From positions 1-54,837 of the forward strand of contig RWJK01001032.1 in NCBI GenBank assembly GCA_004335835.1: 54,837 nucleotides of DNA, written 5' to 3'. Position 1 is the first letter of the stretch, and each line of letters begins with the position of its first letter. Positions 1 through 10,842 of this stretch are shown here, piece by piece. A program made the position numbers and the translations under genes. The notes beneath the pieces were generated by a model. That model saw only the letters and a program-made list of their open reading frames with translations. It was not told the DNA's origin and ran no database searches. The stretch comes from Scenedesmus sp. ARA3 (lineage: Eukaryota; Chlorophyta; Chlorophyceae; Sphaeropleales; Scenedesmaceae).

Positions 1-1055
1 CAGAGCCTGTGGTGGCGCAGTGGCTGAGGGCGAGCGGCTATGACACGCTTGCGCTGATGCTGCGGGCTGGGGAGTTTTTGGCCGGCGTGAAGGATGTGGC
101 GGAGGCAAAGCGCCTGGCTGAGCTGGTCAAGGTGAGTTGCGTGTTATAGGGTTGGAGTGTTAAAACATGTTTTGTAACATAGCACCAGAAGCCTGTCAGT
201 TGGACAGCAAATTGAAGAGTGGCTGCAGGCAGCATGTGGCAGAGCCGTGGTGGCTCAGTGGCTGAGGGCGAGTGGATATGACACGCTTGCGCTGATGCTG
301 CGGACTGGGGAGTTTTTGGCTGGCGTGAAGGATGCTGCGGCTTCGAAGCGGCTGCCGGAGCTTGTTAGGGTGATTTGTTACTTTGTTGCTATCAGTTTGT
401 TATAACATGTGGTACATTGGGTAGGGTCGAGCATGGCTGAGCAGCTGCGGGTGCAAGCAAATCGTGTCGCTGGTATTGCAGATTGCTTGCTTGCGCCTGA
501 CACTGCTTTAGTATGCATAGTATCAACAGCAGCAGCAGCAACAAGGCAACCCAGCAACAGCCTTGATCCCTACCCTCCTGTCCTGTGCTGACCATGACTC
601 GCAGGTGTTTGCGCCGGCCTCGGAGCCGCACCTGCTGCTGCTGTCAGACAGTGCTGTGCGTGCTGCTGAGGCTGCTGCTGCTGGCGGGCCTGCTCCCACA
701 GCACCTGAGGACACACAGGAGCTGCGGGTGGCTCAGCTTGTGCGGGTGAGGGGCCGCTGCACGATCAATCTTCATACTTTGTCCAGCATCTGCAACTGTT
801 ATATGTCATATCAGCAGACAAGCTGCCCAGGTCTGCATTGCATGTGCCATGGAGAGAACCCTGCTGTCACCATCATTTGTAATGGGTCAATCGTTAAACC
901 AAGGGACCCACCACCCACTGCCACGTGGCCCAGCTCGTGCGGATGAGTGGCTGTAGTGTGTGTTGTTTTGGGTACGTCTTGCCCAGCACCTGAGGACACA
1001 CAGGAGCTGCGGGTGGAGCAGCTTGTGCGGGTGAGCGGGCGCGGCATGCATTGCT

Positions 1056-1098
<43 letters not shown>

Positions 1099-1283
1099 CT
1101 TTTGATGCGGTGATGCAGCCAGTGTGGGTGAGCTGATGCTGCTCAATGCCATCTTGTTTGTGCCTGCTCCAACAGTTGTGGGTAGTCCACGCCTGGAACA
1201 ACCCCCTGCTGTCGTTGTGCAATGTTGTCACCTTTGGCACTAATGCACCATCCGGTCACCTTTGGCACTAATGCACCATCCAC

Positions 1284-1339
<56 letters not shown>

Positions 1340-1808
1340 CACTTGCACTGCGCTACGGTGAGCCGCGTGACATGCATCTGCTGACGCAGTTTGCCAGGGC
1401 ACTGTCAGCCTCCCTCACTGCTGCTGCTGCTGCTGTTTGCAGGGGCTTGCGCTGCGCTATGGCGAGCCGCGTGACATGGAGCTGCTGACTACGCTTGCCA
1501 GGGCACTGTCAGCCTCCCTCCCTCACTGCTGCTGCTGCTGCTGCTGCTGCTGTGTGCAGGCACTTGCGCTGCGCTATGGCGAGCCCCGAGACATGGACCT
1601 GTTGACTACGCTTGCAGGGGCGCTGTCAGCTTCTCTCACCCCTCACTGGCTGGGCTTGATCGACCTGGATGGAGCCATGGGGCTGCAGCAGCTGATGCAG
1701 CAGCTAGCGGCTGCAGGGTCAGCTGCTGCTGGTGCTGCTGGGAGTGATGGTGGTGGCAGCAGGCGCAAGGTGGAGATGGATGCCAGCCAGCTGGGGCAGC
1801 TGCAGTGA
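1..1808 (+). CDS. 3' part of an unrecognised gene (at least 3 exons)
   Basis: Exons I support: about 1-131 (frame E-P-V-V-A-Q-W-L-R, ending L-V-K before GTGAGT), 605-745 (47 codons, ending Q-L-V-R before GTGAGG) and 1560-1808 (82 codons plus TGA, starting A-L-A-L-R-Y-G-E-P-R-D-M). All junctions are phase 0, so the three join in frame. The C-terminal part reads as helical and Leu/Gln-rich (G-L-Q-Q-L-M-Q-Q-L) and ends with a Gly/Ser-rich tail. I recognise no domain. The gene enters from the left edge, so its start is missing. It is flanked and interrupted by partial copies of its own exons (listed separately). It converges on the glycoside hydrolase gene. Coding potential is fairly secure; function is unknown. 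Confidence 0.6.
236..369 (+). repeat. downstream echo copy of exon 1-131
   Basis: This repeats the first exon almost in full, including W-L-R-A-S-G-Y-D-T-L and a donor-like GTGATT in place of GTGAGT. It lacks one base relative to the original near its start (AGCCGTGG against AGCCTGTGG), so it cannot replace the exon in the same frame. It could be a decayed tandem exon. Confidence 0.8.
984..1030 (+). repeat. donor-side echo of exon 605-745
   Basis: The last 15 codons of exon 605-745 (A-P-E-D-T-Q-E-L-R-V-x-Q-L-V-R) recur here with one substitution (Ala to Glu) and an intact GTGAGC donor, but no acceptor or 5' exon part. Confidence 0.85.
1336..1527 (+). repeat. two acceptor-side echoes of the last exon (1560-1808)
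   Basis: Two truncated copies of the start of the last exon (1336-1416 and 1441-1527) precede the full copy. Each has a CTG tract, a CAG acceptor and then the A/G-L-A-L-R-Y-G-E-P-R-D-M segment, and each breaks off into the next CTG tract after S-A-S-L. There are thus three tandem acceptors, and only the third leads into the full exon. Confidence 0.88.
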
Positions 1809-1905
1809 GGCTGATGATTTATCCTAACACTGTGATGTTGATTTGTATGATGCAGCCTGCAGTGCAGATGCCCTGCAGCAGCTTTGTTGTTCCGACAGAG
1901 TGTCA

Positions 1906-2353
1906 CACTGCCTGGGCCTGATTGGTCTGAATGGATGGAGCCATGGGGCTGCAGCAGCTGATGCAGCAGCTGGCGGCTGCGGGGTCAGCTGCTGCTGCTA
2001 GTGATGGTGGTGATGGTGGTGGCAGCAGGCACAAAGTGGAGATGGATGCCAGTCAGCTGGGGCAGCTGCAATGCGGCTGATGAACACAATTTCTTCAACA
2101 AAGGGTGCAGATGGCATGATGCGGCATGTAGAGCTTGTTGCAACAGCTTGTTACACTGGCTGGGTCTCGGGCTGGGCCTGATTGATCTGGATGGAGCCAT
2201 GGGGTTGCAGCAGCTGATGCAGCAGCTGGCGGCTGCGGGGGTGACTGCGGGGTCAGCAGCTGCTGTTGCTGCTGCTGATGCTGCTGCTGGCGTTGATGGT
2301 GGCAGCACGCGCAAGGTGGAGAGGGATCTGAGCCAGCTGGGGTAGTTGCAATA
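1906..2353 (+). repeat. two 3'-end echoes after the stop codon
   Basis: Copies of the last exon's 3' part (L-D-G-A-M-G-L-Q-Q-L-M-Q-Q-L onwards, to the stop region) recur at about 1906-2063 and 2153-2353. They lie downstream of the true TGA at 1806-1808, presumably in the 3' UTR. The second copy carries its own TAG. They mirror the upstream truncated copies of the same exon. Confidence 0.85.
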
Positions 2354-2370
2354 ACAACAGCCATTCCATA

Positions 2371-2375
2371 TGTAA
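2371..2375 (+). terminator. candidate TGTAA poly(A) signal
   Basis: TGTAA is the usual chlorophyte polyadenylation signal. This copy lies about 560 nt after the stop of the + strand gene and just past the last echo. The pentamer is short and the call rests only on position. Confidence 0.3.
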
Positions 2376-4310
2376 CTCAGTTACCAGTGGTGTGACTGTT
2401 GATGTGTCAGCGCGACAATAATGAGCGCACGGGCTTATGTTGGGTCGCATCATGTGCCACATGACGTTGGCTGCAGAGCACCAGCTGCTGCCGGCTGCAG
2501 TGTGCACTGCAAGTGTTAAGAGTCGCAGGAAAGACAACGAACTCAATTTGGATGGCGTTGATGCTATGGCTTGATGAGTAACATGATGATGAGGATGATG
2601 ATGAACTCAATTCGGATGATGAAGTTCATCAATAGCCGAATGTAGGTGCTGGTGGGGCGCTGCTGGCATCCTTTACACATAACGCATTCACCGCGAAAGT
2701 TTCTGAACTACCAGGCAGTGTGTATGCTGTGCTTGCTCGGACACACAGTAGCACACACCGATGGCAGAACAGCAGACAGCCGCCTCCAAGGAAAAAGCCA
2801 GGGGTTACTCAGCCTTTATGGCCCGTGGCGTGCGCTAGGCGCCACAGGATGATGCAGCAAGTGCGGCACGCATTTGGCTGTGAGATGCCCGCACACTTCG
2901 ATGGCGCTACAACAGCTGCAGCAGCACCACAGCTGATACAGCTGATACAGTTTGACCACACACATCGCTGCACTGCAGCAGTCCCAGCTGCTGTGGAGGG
3001 CAGCGAAAGACTCTTTCTGAGTCTGGGTCTGAGTCTTGGCGTGCCAGTTGCACTGCAATGTACATTACACTTGCAGGTGTAACTGCACATTTGTCCTGCC
3101 ACCCACATGTGCGAGAGGTGCACTACCTGACAACCGCTGTGCGGCATCCTAGTGATTGGTCCATCATGCCATGTTTGCAACGTGCATGACCCACCAGCCG
3201 CACCCCTGCCACCCCTACACAACAACGTGCTGCACTACATATGCGCAACTGCAACATGGCAACCCTGACACCGCTTCAAGCGCTGCAAGACTTTCAGGCA
3301 GGGTCATCTCAGCGCTGCACGGCAGCCGGAGCAAGCCCTTACAACGCGTCCTGCCTGCCGGCAGCAGCTTGAATCTGCCAGTCCAAAGCTTTGTGTCCTG
3401 CCTCTACCAACAGATGATCACAGCGACATATGAACAACATTAACTTCCTAGATTTCGACCAGGTCCCATGCCATGCCATGCAGCTGCCTTGTATTCTGTG
3501 TAGGGACCACTGTGCCTCTGTCAAAGGTGGGCTGCAGCTGTCTGCCAGGCATCACAATCATCAGGTGATGCCAGATCATTGTCATGCCATCCACGCTGGG
3601 ACAATCCAGCTACCCGAAGGGACACAGATCCGACGCCTGCTGCAGCAATCTCGTGACAAAGTCGTCACAGCAGCAGCCGACTCTGCCGTACATGTTGCTG
3701 GGGCTCTCGCCACTACTATTGGCTGTAGCTACCTGCGCAGCCAATCAGGCCTGAGCTGTCGGGCCAAACCTGTCAGGCCAAATCTGGAGCTGTACACTCC
3801 AGCTGGCACATGTCACAGATGAAGTTGATGCACGCTGCATGCCTACGTCTGCCGAGTTAAAAGAAGTCAAACCTTGCTGAGTGTCAGGCAGCAAAAGGCA
3901 CACCCGGCCCTGGTGGCGTTACGGCTGCCGCTTGGTGCACACCCACAAGCGTTCAGAATGCACACAAAACCCAGCAGCACGACACCACACGCAGGAGCCC
4001 ATTGGTGCCCAACTGCTAGCTGCAGATCATACTGTGGCCAGCCATACCTTTGGTTCAAAATCCACACAGACAATCAAGAAGCCATCCGCCAGAGCGCAGC
4101 ATGTGCCATCCAATCGACAAGCACACCGCTGGCATTGCTTTACCCTCTTTCAGTGAATCTTCTGCTTGTCCTGCAGCATAGGCTGCACCAAAAGCAGGTT
4201 CCGGCTAAACTTGCTGCAGCTGTAAAAGAGTTGTACCAGGGCCAACGTGTAACTACTGTCTCCTAACCACAAAATGAAATGCGCCAAGCCGTTTCGACAG
4301 CACTACCACA
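2376..4310. other. intergenic, convergent 3' ends
   Basis: The region lies between the end of the + strand gene and the stop codon of the glycoside hydrolase gene. Open frames here are short and repeat-derived, and I see no conserved protein, RNA gene or array. It includes the 3' UTR of the minus-strand gene. Confidence 0.5.
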
Positions 4311-5329
4311 TCAACGTGCCAGCTTTTTGCCCTGGGTGAAGAAATGCTTTGACCACCAGTAACCCGACTGCTTGATCTTGCGTTCCTGGCTGGCAAAGTC
4401 CACATGCACCATGCCGTAGCGGACTTCATAGCCCTCCGCCCCTGCAGCAACAGCAGCAACAGCAGTGTTGAGAATAACTTTTCTTCACAAATGCACTCAT
4501 CTGCATGCTTGATTGCTGGCAGGGCAGGGTGATGTAGTGTTGCTGCCATCAGCGCTAGCCTGTCTTTTGCATTACTACCACACTGCAAAGCTGACAGCCG
4601 AGCCGTGTTTCTGGCATGGTTGAGGCAATGCCAAGCTGGGTTGCTGCTGCATGTTCCTTAACAGCGGCAGTCCCTGCTCTGTGTTGACTCACATTCAAAG
4701 TTGTCCCACCTGCAAGCAGCAAGGCAAAGGCAGCAGTAGATAGGGTCAGTCGGCGGCATGCACAAACATGCAATATCATGTCTGGTTGCAGGATGTAACA
4801 GAGCAGCTGTTTCAACTGCAGATGACCTATTTTATGTCCTCCACACAATCTCTGCCGTTCAGCACACATAAGGCAAAAACAACAACAACAAGCACGCATC
4901 TGCATCAAACCAGCAACCTTCAAGTCACACCCTAGTAAACCCCTAGATTCAAAACCCAGGTAACGCGGTTTAAAAAGCAGCTGTTTGGCCACTCAAAGGC
5001 TCCACACAAAGCTGCACATGTTTTGCACATATAAACATCAACCTTAAGCCCCAAGCCTAGGTAAACAAGGTTCAAAAGCAGCTGTGTCTGCCCCACTCAC
5101 AGGCTCCATGCGAAGATGATCGGCACGTTGAGCTACATACATTTATGAAACCCATTATCAAGCAGCAGTCCTGTCACATATGTTGCCTATGTGTTAACTA
5201 GTTGCTGGCCCACTCACAGGCTCCACGCGAATATCATCGGCACATTGAGCTTGTATGTCTTGATGGCCTCGCAGGCACTGTTGATGTAGCCGCTGTAGAA
5301 GTTGGTGCGGTAGCTGTCATTCAGCACCT

Positions 5330-5368
<39 letters not shown>

Positions 5369-8300
5369 GTGTCAGCGCGCAGCCGCTGTTGATGTAGCCG
5401 TTGTATTAGCTGCTGCAGTAGCTGTCATTTCAGCACCTGCAGCAGCAGCGACACAACGGCCGCAGTTAAAGCAAGAGCAACTGCAACCATCTGCTTACGC
5501 AGGAGTGACGTGCTTTGGTGGCAATGCACTGGCCAGATACAGGGGCTATGGCATGCTTGCTGCCGCCGCAGCCACTGCACGCCAGCTGCAGATGGGCCAT
5601 CAGCAAGACGGCCTTGTTGCGTTGTGTCTCGAACGTCGCCAGATACAAGAGCTGTGTTCGTATTCATAGCACGCACCTGGCTGCCGGTCCACGTGTTCTC
5701 CCCTGTGATGCCTGTTCCAAACTCTGTGATCCATGTTTCTGCCTTGTTGTATTTCTCGCCCACGTAGCGTAGCACGTTGCCCATGGCAAAGGGTGCATTG
5801 TACAGCCAGGCTGCGGCAGCAGCAACAGAGGCAGCAGCAGTCGGAATCAAGCATGGAGGAAATCAGAACAACATGATGGCAGCACGTTGCCCATGGCGGA
5901 TGACGCGTTGTACGGCCAGGCTGCGGCGGCAGCAGCAGCAGCAGCAGCAACGGCAGCAGCAAACATGACGTGTGCTTCTAAAACGTGCACAGTTGCACAG
6001 CAGCGGTGTCTGTGGCGGCTAACTTGCTCCGCCCTGGTCTCTAATTGGCAGCAAGCCGGCTGCAGGCAGTGTGTGCTGTTTATTTTCAGCCATTCAACCA
6101 CCTACAAAATGCACATATGGCTGTACAGCAGTAGCTATGCTGGCTCACTTGCTCCGCCCTGGTCCCCAATTGGCACGCCGTCCTTGCGTGAGCTCTCCCT
6201 CCAGCCAAACGGCTTGTCGCTGTTGTGCCACACCCACCTGGTAGTGAATGAGGCAGCAGCAGCAGCAGCAGCAGCGCAGCAGCAGAAGTTGTTAGAGAAA
6301 GCATCAGAGTCATGTTGTGTCAATGCGCTTTGCCTTCGGTGAACCAGCATGATACATTTTGCGGTATCCGCCCCCTTTAAATGTCAACCAATCAGACATG
6401 GTCAAACCTGGTCAAACGCGCGTAACGTACCTGGCGGTGTAGATGTTCATGCCGAGGAAGTCAGTGCTGCCTTTCAACAGCGTCTTATGCTCCTCAATGA
6501 ACCGCGGTAATACATCCTGGTCAAAGATAGTCCAACCGAAGTCAACCCCAGTCAAACACTTGCGGCATACTTTGCCGTGTAGATGTTGATGCCAATGCAG
6601 TCGATGCTGCCCTTCAGCAGCGCCTTCTGCTCATTGCTAAACCGCGGTCAACACCGAGGTCAAACGCAGTCAACCAAAGTCAAACCCAGTCAAAAAACAT
6701 TTTCTCCTACCTCGCGGTGTAGATGTTAATGCCGATAAAGTCAATGCTGCCCTTCAGCAGCGCTTTCTGCTCCTCTGTGAACTTCGGAAGCTCATCGCCC
6801 AGCGCGCCGCGCATCGATGCTGGGTAGCGCCCGGTGAACAGCGGGTCGACGATCCATCCAAACTCGCGGTCGAGCTTGTTCTGAGCGGCCTGCTTGTCTG
6901 CAGCAGTACAAATCAGCAGCAGCAGCAGCGAAGGAGCAAAGGGATGAGGTCGGTCCTTCATCACCATTTGCGGTTGAGCTTATTCTGTGAGGCCTGCTTG
7001 TGTGCAGCGCCAGCGCTGGATCAACCATTGCAGAGCCAAGTGGTGCTATCTTGACTATGTGCTTGCAGTGAGTGTGCAGTGAAAGAAGGCCAAGGAGGTT
7101 ACGTAGGCAATCCAGCGTGGCACTGTACTTGCAGAACATGGAGAGCTTTCACATCTGCAGCTTCGTGCTTTCTGTTGCTTAGTGGACTGCCGTACCTTCT
7201 GGCTTGTCTGTTAGAGGCTCCGCCCTGCAGACATACAAACAACGGCAGCAGAAGCACCGGCGGCAATCACTAGTGTCAGCAGGCGCAGCCAAATGTGGTC
7301 ACTTGGCATTTGCATCCCTACAGGGACGGCATCCGCATGTGTTTCCCTGCCACCATGCATTGTTGCCCAGCGAGTTCGGTTGCATATGCGCATCAGCCGC
7401 TGCAACACACAGCTGCCCCACGTCCAAGCTCATCACATCCTGCTGGACAGAGGACCAGCTGCTTGCAGGAACTCTGTCATGGCCTGCTTGCGTCCTCTCA
7501 AATTTACGGACAAAAGAGCATAGGCTCAGGCAAGCTTGCCTGCTTCTGATGCGTAGGGCTGGTGACTGATTACATGGTCTGCTTACCACACCAGGTTTGT
7601 GGAGAAGCCTATCTTTGCGCCCTGGCTCCTGTACTTGTCCCTGTACACCTTGACAGCAGCTGCGTGAGCCAGCAGCACGTTGTGCCCACACCTGCAGGCA
7701 AGGCAACATGCATTGGCGGCAAAGGCAGAAAGTCACAAGCAGTGGTTCTGGGCAGGTGACAGGTGATGTACAGCTTGTTGCAGGCCTACCACCTAGTGAA
7801 GAGGTACAAAAAGACCTCAACTTCAGCTGGCACAGCAAAGGGGGTTTAGCGACAGCCGCATCCAAGCAGTGTCCGCCAGCCATTTGTGGTCCTGCAAACC
7901 CACTGTACAGGCGACCTTGCTACCATTCACACCCTACTCCAAACAGCACTGTAAGCAGCGGCTGTTTTTTGCAACAGGCATGAGCTGGTCAACCGAGGTT
8001 CGTGTGGCCAATATTGCAGCCACTCACTTGTACAGGCTGCTCTTGTCTGCCTTCACGCCTGGCGCATAAATGCCGTTCTTGTAGCCGTGGTCGCAGATGG
8101 AGGCGGGCTCGTTGATGGTCACCCAGTACTTGATCTGGCAGCAGCAGCAGCAGCAGCAGCGCAGAGTAGGAAAACACGCATTAAGCTTTGTGAAGATGAT
8201 TGCACAGCAGGCAGCGGAGTCACCTGCAGGGTGCGCGGCCGCCTGCAACCGCACTGACGAGCCTGATATGCTGCACAAGCACGCTTGCTTACTGCGGGCG

Positions 8301-10842
8301 CATCATGCCATGCAGCAGAACATGCTGCACAATCCCCTGTAGCAAACTCTACTTCTCCTGGGGAAGTTGTGCCGTTCAAGCAGCCAGCATGGCTGTTTTG
8401 TGTCTGTGCTTGCTGCTTGCTGCAGTGCTCACCTTGCTGCCAAACCTTGCAAACAGCGTGTCGGCGTAGAAAGCGAAATCCTTGACGACCTGCTCGTTGA
8501 GCCAGCCGCCATACCTGCGGCAGCGAGGAGCAACAGAACACGACAGATCTTTGGGTTCGGAACACAGCAGCAAATCAAGACAGAGGCAGGGGGCAATGTG
8601 TAGCACGGCGCGTTATAAATGGGCTGGCGAGTTCGACTGACCAATGATGCAGAACTATCATGCAGTACATGCAGCAGGTACCAGTGGTACATGACCAACA
8701 TGGTCAAACATGGTCAAACATGGTCAGAAGTTGAACGCTGCTGCGCACCTGTCCTGCAGCATCTGTGGCAGGTCTCAATCATACATGGTGGCCACTGGTG
8801 TGATACCATTTGCCACCATCTCATCAACTGTTGACTTGTGGCACATGGTCAAACATGGTCAGACATGGTCAAACACTGGTCAAACATTGACCGCTGCTGC
8901 GCACCTGTCCTGCAGCATCTGCGGCAGGTCTCAATGATACATGGTGGCCACTGGCGTGAAGCCAGTTGCCACCATCTCATCAACAGTTGACTTGTGGCAC
9001 ATGGTCAAACATGGTCAAACATTGACCGCTGCTGCGCACCTGTCCTGCAGCACCTGCGGCAGGTCCCAGTGGTACATGGTGGCCACTGGTGTGATACCAT
9101 TTGCCACCATTTCATCAATCAGCTTGTGGTAGAATGCAATGCCAGCCTCATTGACAGCACTGCCTTGGCCGCCTGCCACGATACGCGGCCAGGAGAACGA
9201 GAACCTGCAGACGCAGCGCCACAGTCATGATAGCGGTTGTAGTTACGGCATGTGGTTCTCTCAGACTGCAGAAAAAGCTCAAGGGGATATAGGGCTGCAG
9301 CGCGTACATAACAGATGCATGGTGTTCATCAACCGTGTTCAGCCACACTGCACTCAGCCAGCCAGCTGACCTGTGCACGTTGACACCCATCTGCTGCATG
9401 AGCTGGTAGTCAGCAGGGAAGCGCGTGTAGTGCTCGATTGCCACCTTGCCTGTGCCCCCACCCTTAATCTTGCCCTGCAACAGCAGCACATTGCAGTATA
9501 AGACATGTTACGCTCAGCATTGCAGTGTTGTTTGCTGTTGTTGACGACGCTGTAACTTGCGGCTTTGATGCTTAGACAGCAAGCTACCTGCACATGGTTG
9601 ATCTCAAGCTTTGCATCCCAACAGCCGCAACAGCCAGCCTTTGACGGCGGTTCATCCCTAAACTTCCTGCTGCTGCATGCACCCAAACACGCCTGACATG
9701 TGCATACGGCTTACCGGCATGTCAACAAAGGTATCCCAGATTGATGGCCCCTTGTTGACGTTGTAGGCTCCCTCAATCTGCAAGGTGGACAGAAACACAG
9801 CCGCACAAACACAGTCAGCCGACAAGGCCGTGCAGCTGCATTGCTCTGCATGTCGGTGTATCAGTCCTTACCCAATGCTGCTGCTGCTGCTGCCATCTGC
9901 TGTAGTTATCTAGGGTTTCAGGCCTCACACAGCTGCCACACGCTGCCGGCAGACTTGCACATGCTTCAGCTTTAGCTGAATACCGTGAATACACAGCAAG
10001 CACAGAGCAGCACAACACAGCACAGCACAGCACAGCAGCAAGGCGCAGCACCTCGCACCTGATATGCTGCAGTTGCCACTCCCCACGACATGCCTCGCAC
10101 AACGTCAGCCGTGCAGGCAGGCGGGGCACCTGGAATGCTCATGCCAGCCGGCAACTGCAACTGCTGCTGCTGCTGCTGTGATCCGTCTGCATTATTGCCC
10201 GGCTCCATCCACCATGCATCTTCTGGAAACTGCGCCTGTGATGCAGCTGCAACACGTGCATTAGTCTTTGCCGCCGCTGCTGCTTCCACCTTAGCACCTT
10301 TTGCAGGTGGTGCGGTGCGTGCTACTGGGGTGGGTTGTTGTGAGCCCGTCCCGGGCTTTGCTGCTGCTGTGCTGCGCTGCGCTTGAGCAGGGGCTGATGG
10401 AGCGCCCTGCAAATGAGTTGGGACACAAGTAGACACACAAAACACAGCCACGGCCCAAAGTTTGCGCTGGTAAAGCTTCACGGGTGTGGTTTGACCTCTG
10501 CTGTGACCGTTTGACACATCAGCACAGTCGCCTGACCCTGCAGCATACGAGTGTGGTAGCTGCAGCAGCATCCTGCTAGGTGTGCTGCTGAGATTTGCAG
10601 TTGCCCCAAGCCACCGAGATCACCACTGCATTAAAATGCTGTGACAATACTATCTGAGGCACTTTGAAGTCACTGCCAGAGGCTGTGAGGGCTCAGCACT
10701 GCTAACCGCTTCCGCGGCACTGCATGCATGCTAGGTCAAACACAGAAAGGTTACTGCACCTTCTGCAGTTGCCCACCTGAGCCAGATGCAGCATCAACGC
10801 CGTTACAAACCAAGCGAAACACATTCGCTTGTTGGCATTCAT
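4311..10842 (-). CDS. glycoside hydrolase family 1, beta-glucosidase type, probably secreted
   Basis: Fifteen exons join in phase: 10842-10777, 10406-10059, 9777-9715, 9474-9371, 9204-9040, 8514-8433, 8134-8028, 7691-7587, 7224-7196, 6897-6711, 6237-6149, 5810-5677, 5327-5218, 4709-4693 (17 nt) and 4441-4311, giving 578 aa. GH1 landmarks appear in order: [18 protein letters not shown]; acid/base T-I-N-E-P (Glu ~285); [21 protein letters not shown]; nucleophile I-T-E-F-G (Glu ~478, where most members have T-E-N-G); [22 protein letters not shown]. The ATG at 10842 opens a hydrophobic leader ([13 protein letters not shown]) like a signal peptide, followed by an Ala/Pro/Gln-rich linker. The expected role is retaining hydrolysis of beta-glucosides. 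Substrate is not predictable. Several introns carry partial exon copies. Confidence 0.93.
4693..4709 (-). other. 17-nt micro-exon of the GH1 gene
   Basis: The segment is bounded by a CAG acceptor and GTGAGT. It supplies the end of a Leu codon, W-D-N-F-E and the first base of the next Trp, joining F-A-W-S-L to A-E-G-Y. Without it the invariant GH1 W-D-N-F-E-W block would be missing, so its inclusion is well supported. Another very small exon in this gene (29 nt) is 7196-7224. Confidence 0.85.
4990..5135 (-). repeat. two donor-side echoes of GH1 exon 5218-5327
   Basis: Two copies of the exon's 3' end (I-F-A-W-S-L plus donor) lie downstream. The nearer copy (5095-5135) keeps [11 protein letters not shown] and GTGAGT but has an in-frame stop just before. 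The farther one (about 4990-5015) is more decayed (F-V-W-S-L-like). Surrounding intron sequence is also duplicated. Confidence 0.8.
5386..5436 (-). repeat. acceptor-side echo of GH1 exon 5218-5327
   Basis: A copy of the exon's 5' half lies upstream of it, again after a CTG tract and CAG acceptor (V-L-N-D-S against V-L-K-stop). It has an extra A that shifts the frame and stops at once, so it is non-coding in its present form. Confidence 0.8.
5881..5930 (-). repeat. acceptor-side echo of GH1 exon 5677-5810
   Basis: The acceptor and first ~15 codons ([13 protein letters not shown]) are repeated upstream as [13 protein letters not shown], then run into unrelated sequence. Confidence 0.85.
6018..6056 (-). 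repeat. donor-side echo of GH1 exon 6149-6237
   Basis: This copies the last ~12 codons of the exon (P-I-G-D-Q-G-G-A region). It has an in-frame stop and a decayed donor (GTTAGC for GTGAGC). Confidence 0.75.
6429..6648 (-). repeat. two donor-side echoes of GH1 exon 6711-6897
   Basis: The exon's 3' 70-80 nt recurs twice downstream (about 6569-6648 and 6429-6508). Both are still open: [13 protein letters not shown] and [13 protein letters not shown] against the original [13 protein letters not shown]. The farther copy keeps a GTACGT donor. GGTCAAAC-rich spacers separate the units. Confidence 0.88.
8726..8998 (-). repeat. two donor-side echoes of GH1 exon 9040-9204, with TGA at the Trp codon
   Basis: Two copies (8886-8998, 8726-8831) repeat [15 protein letters not shown] onward, including the GTGCGC donor. 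Where the intact exon reads His-Trp (CAC TGG), the copies read CAT TGA and GAT TGA, so each would truncate the protein if spliced in. Spacers again carry GGTCAAAC. Confidence 0.9.
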
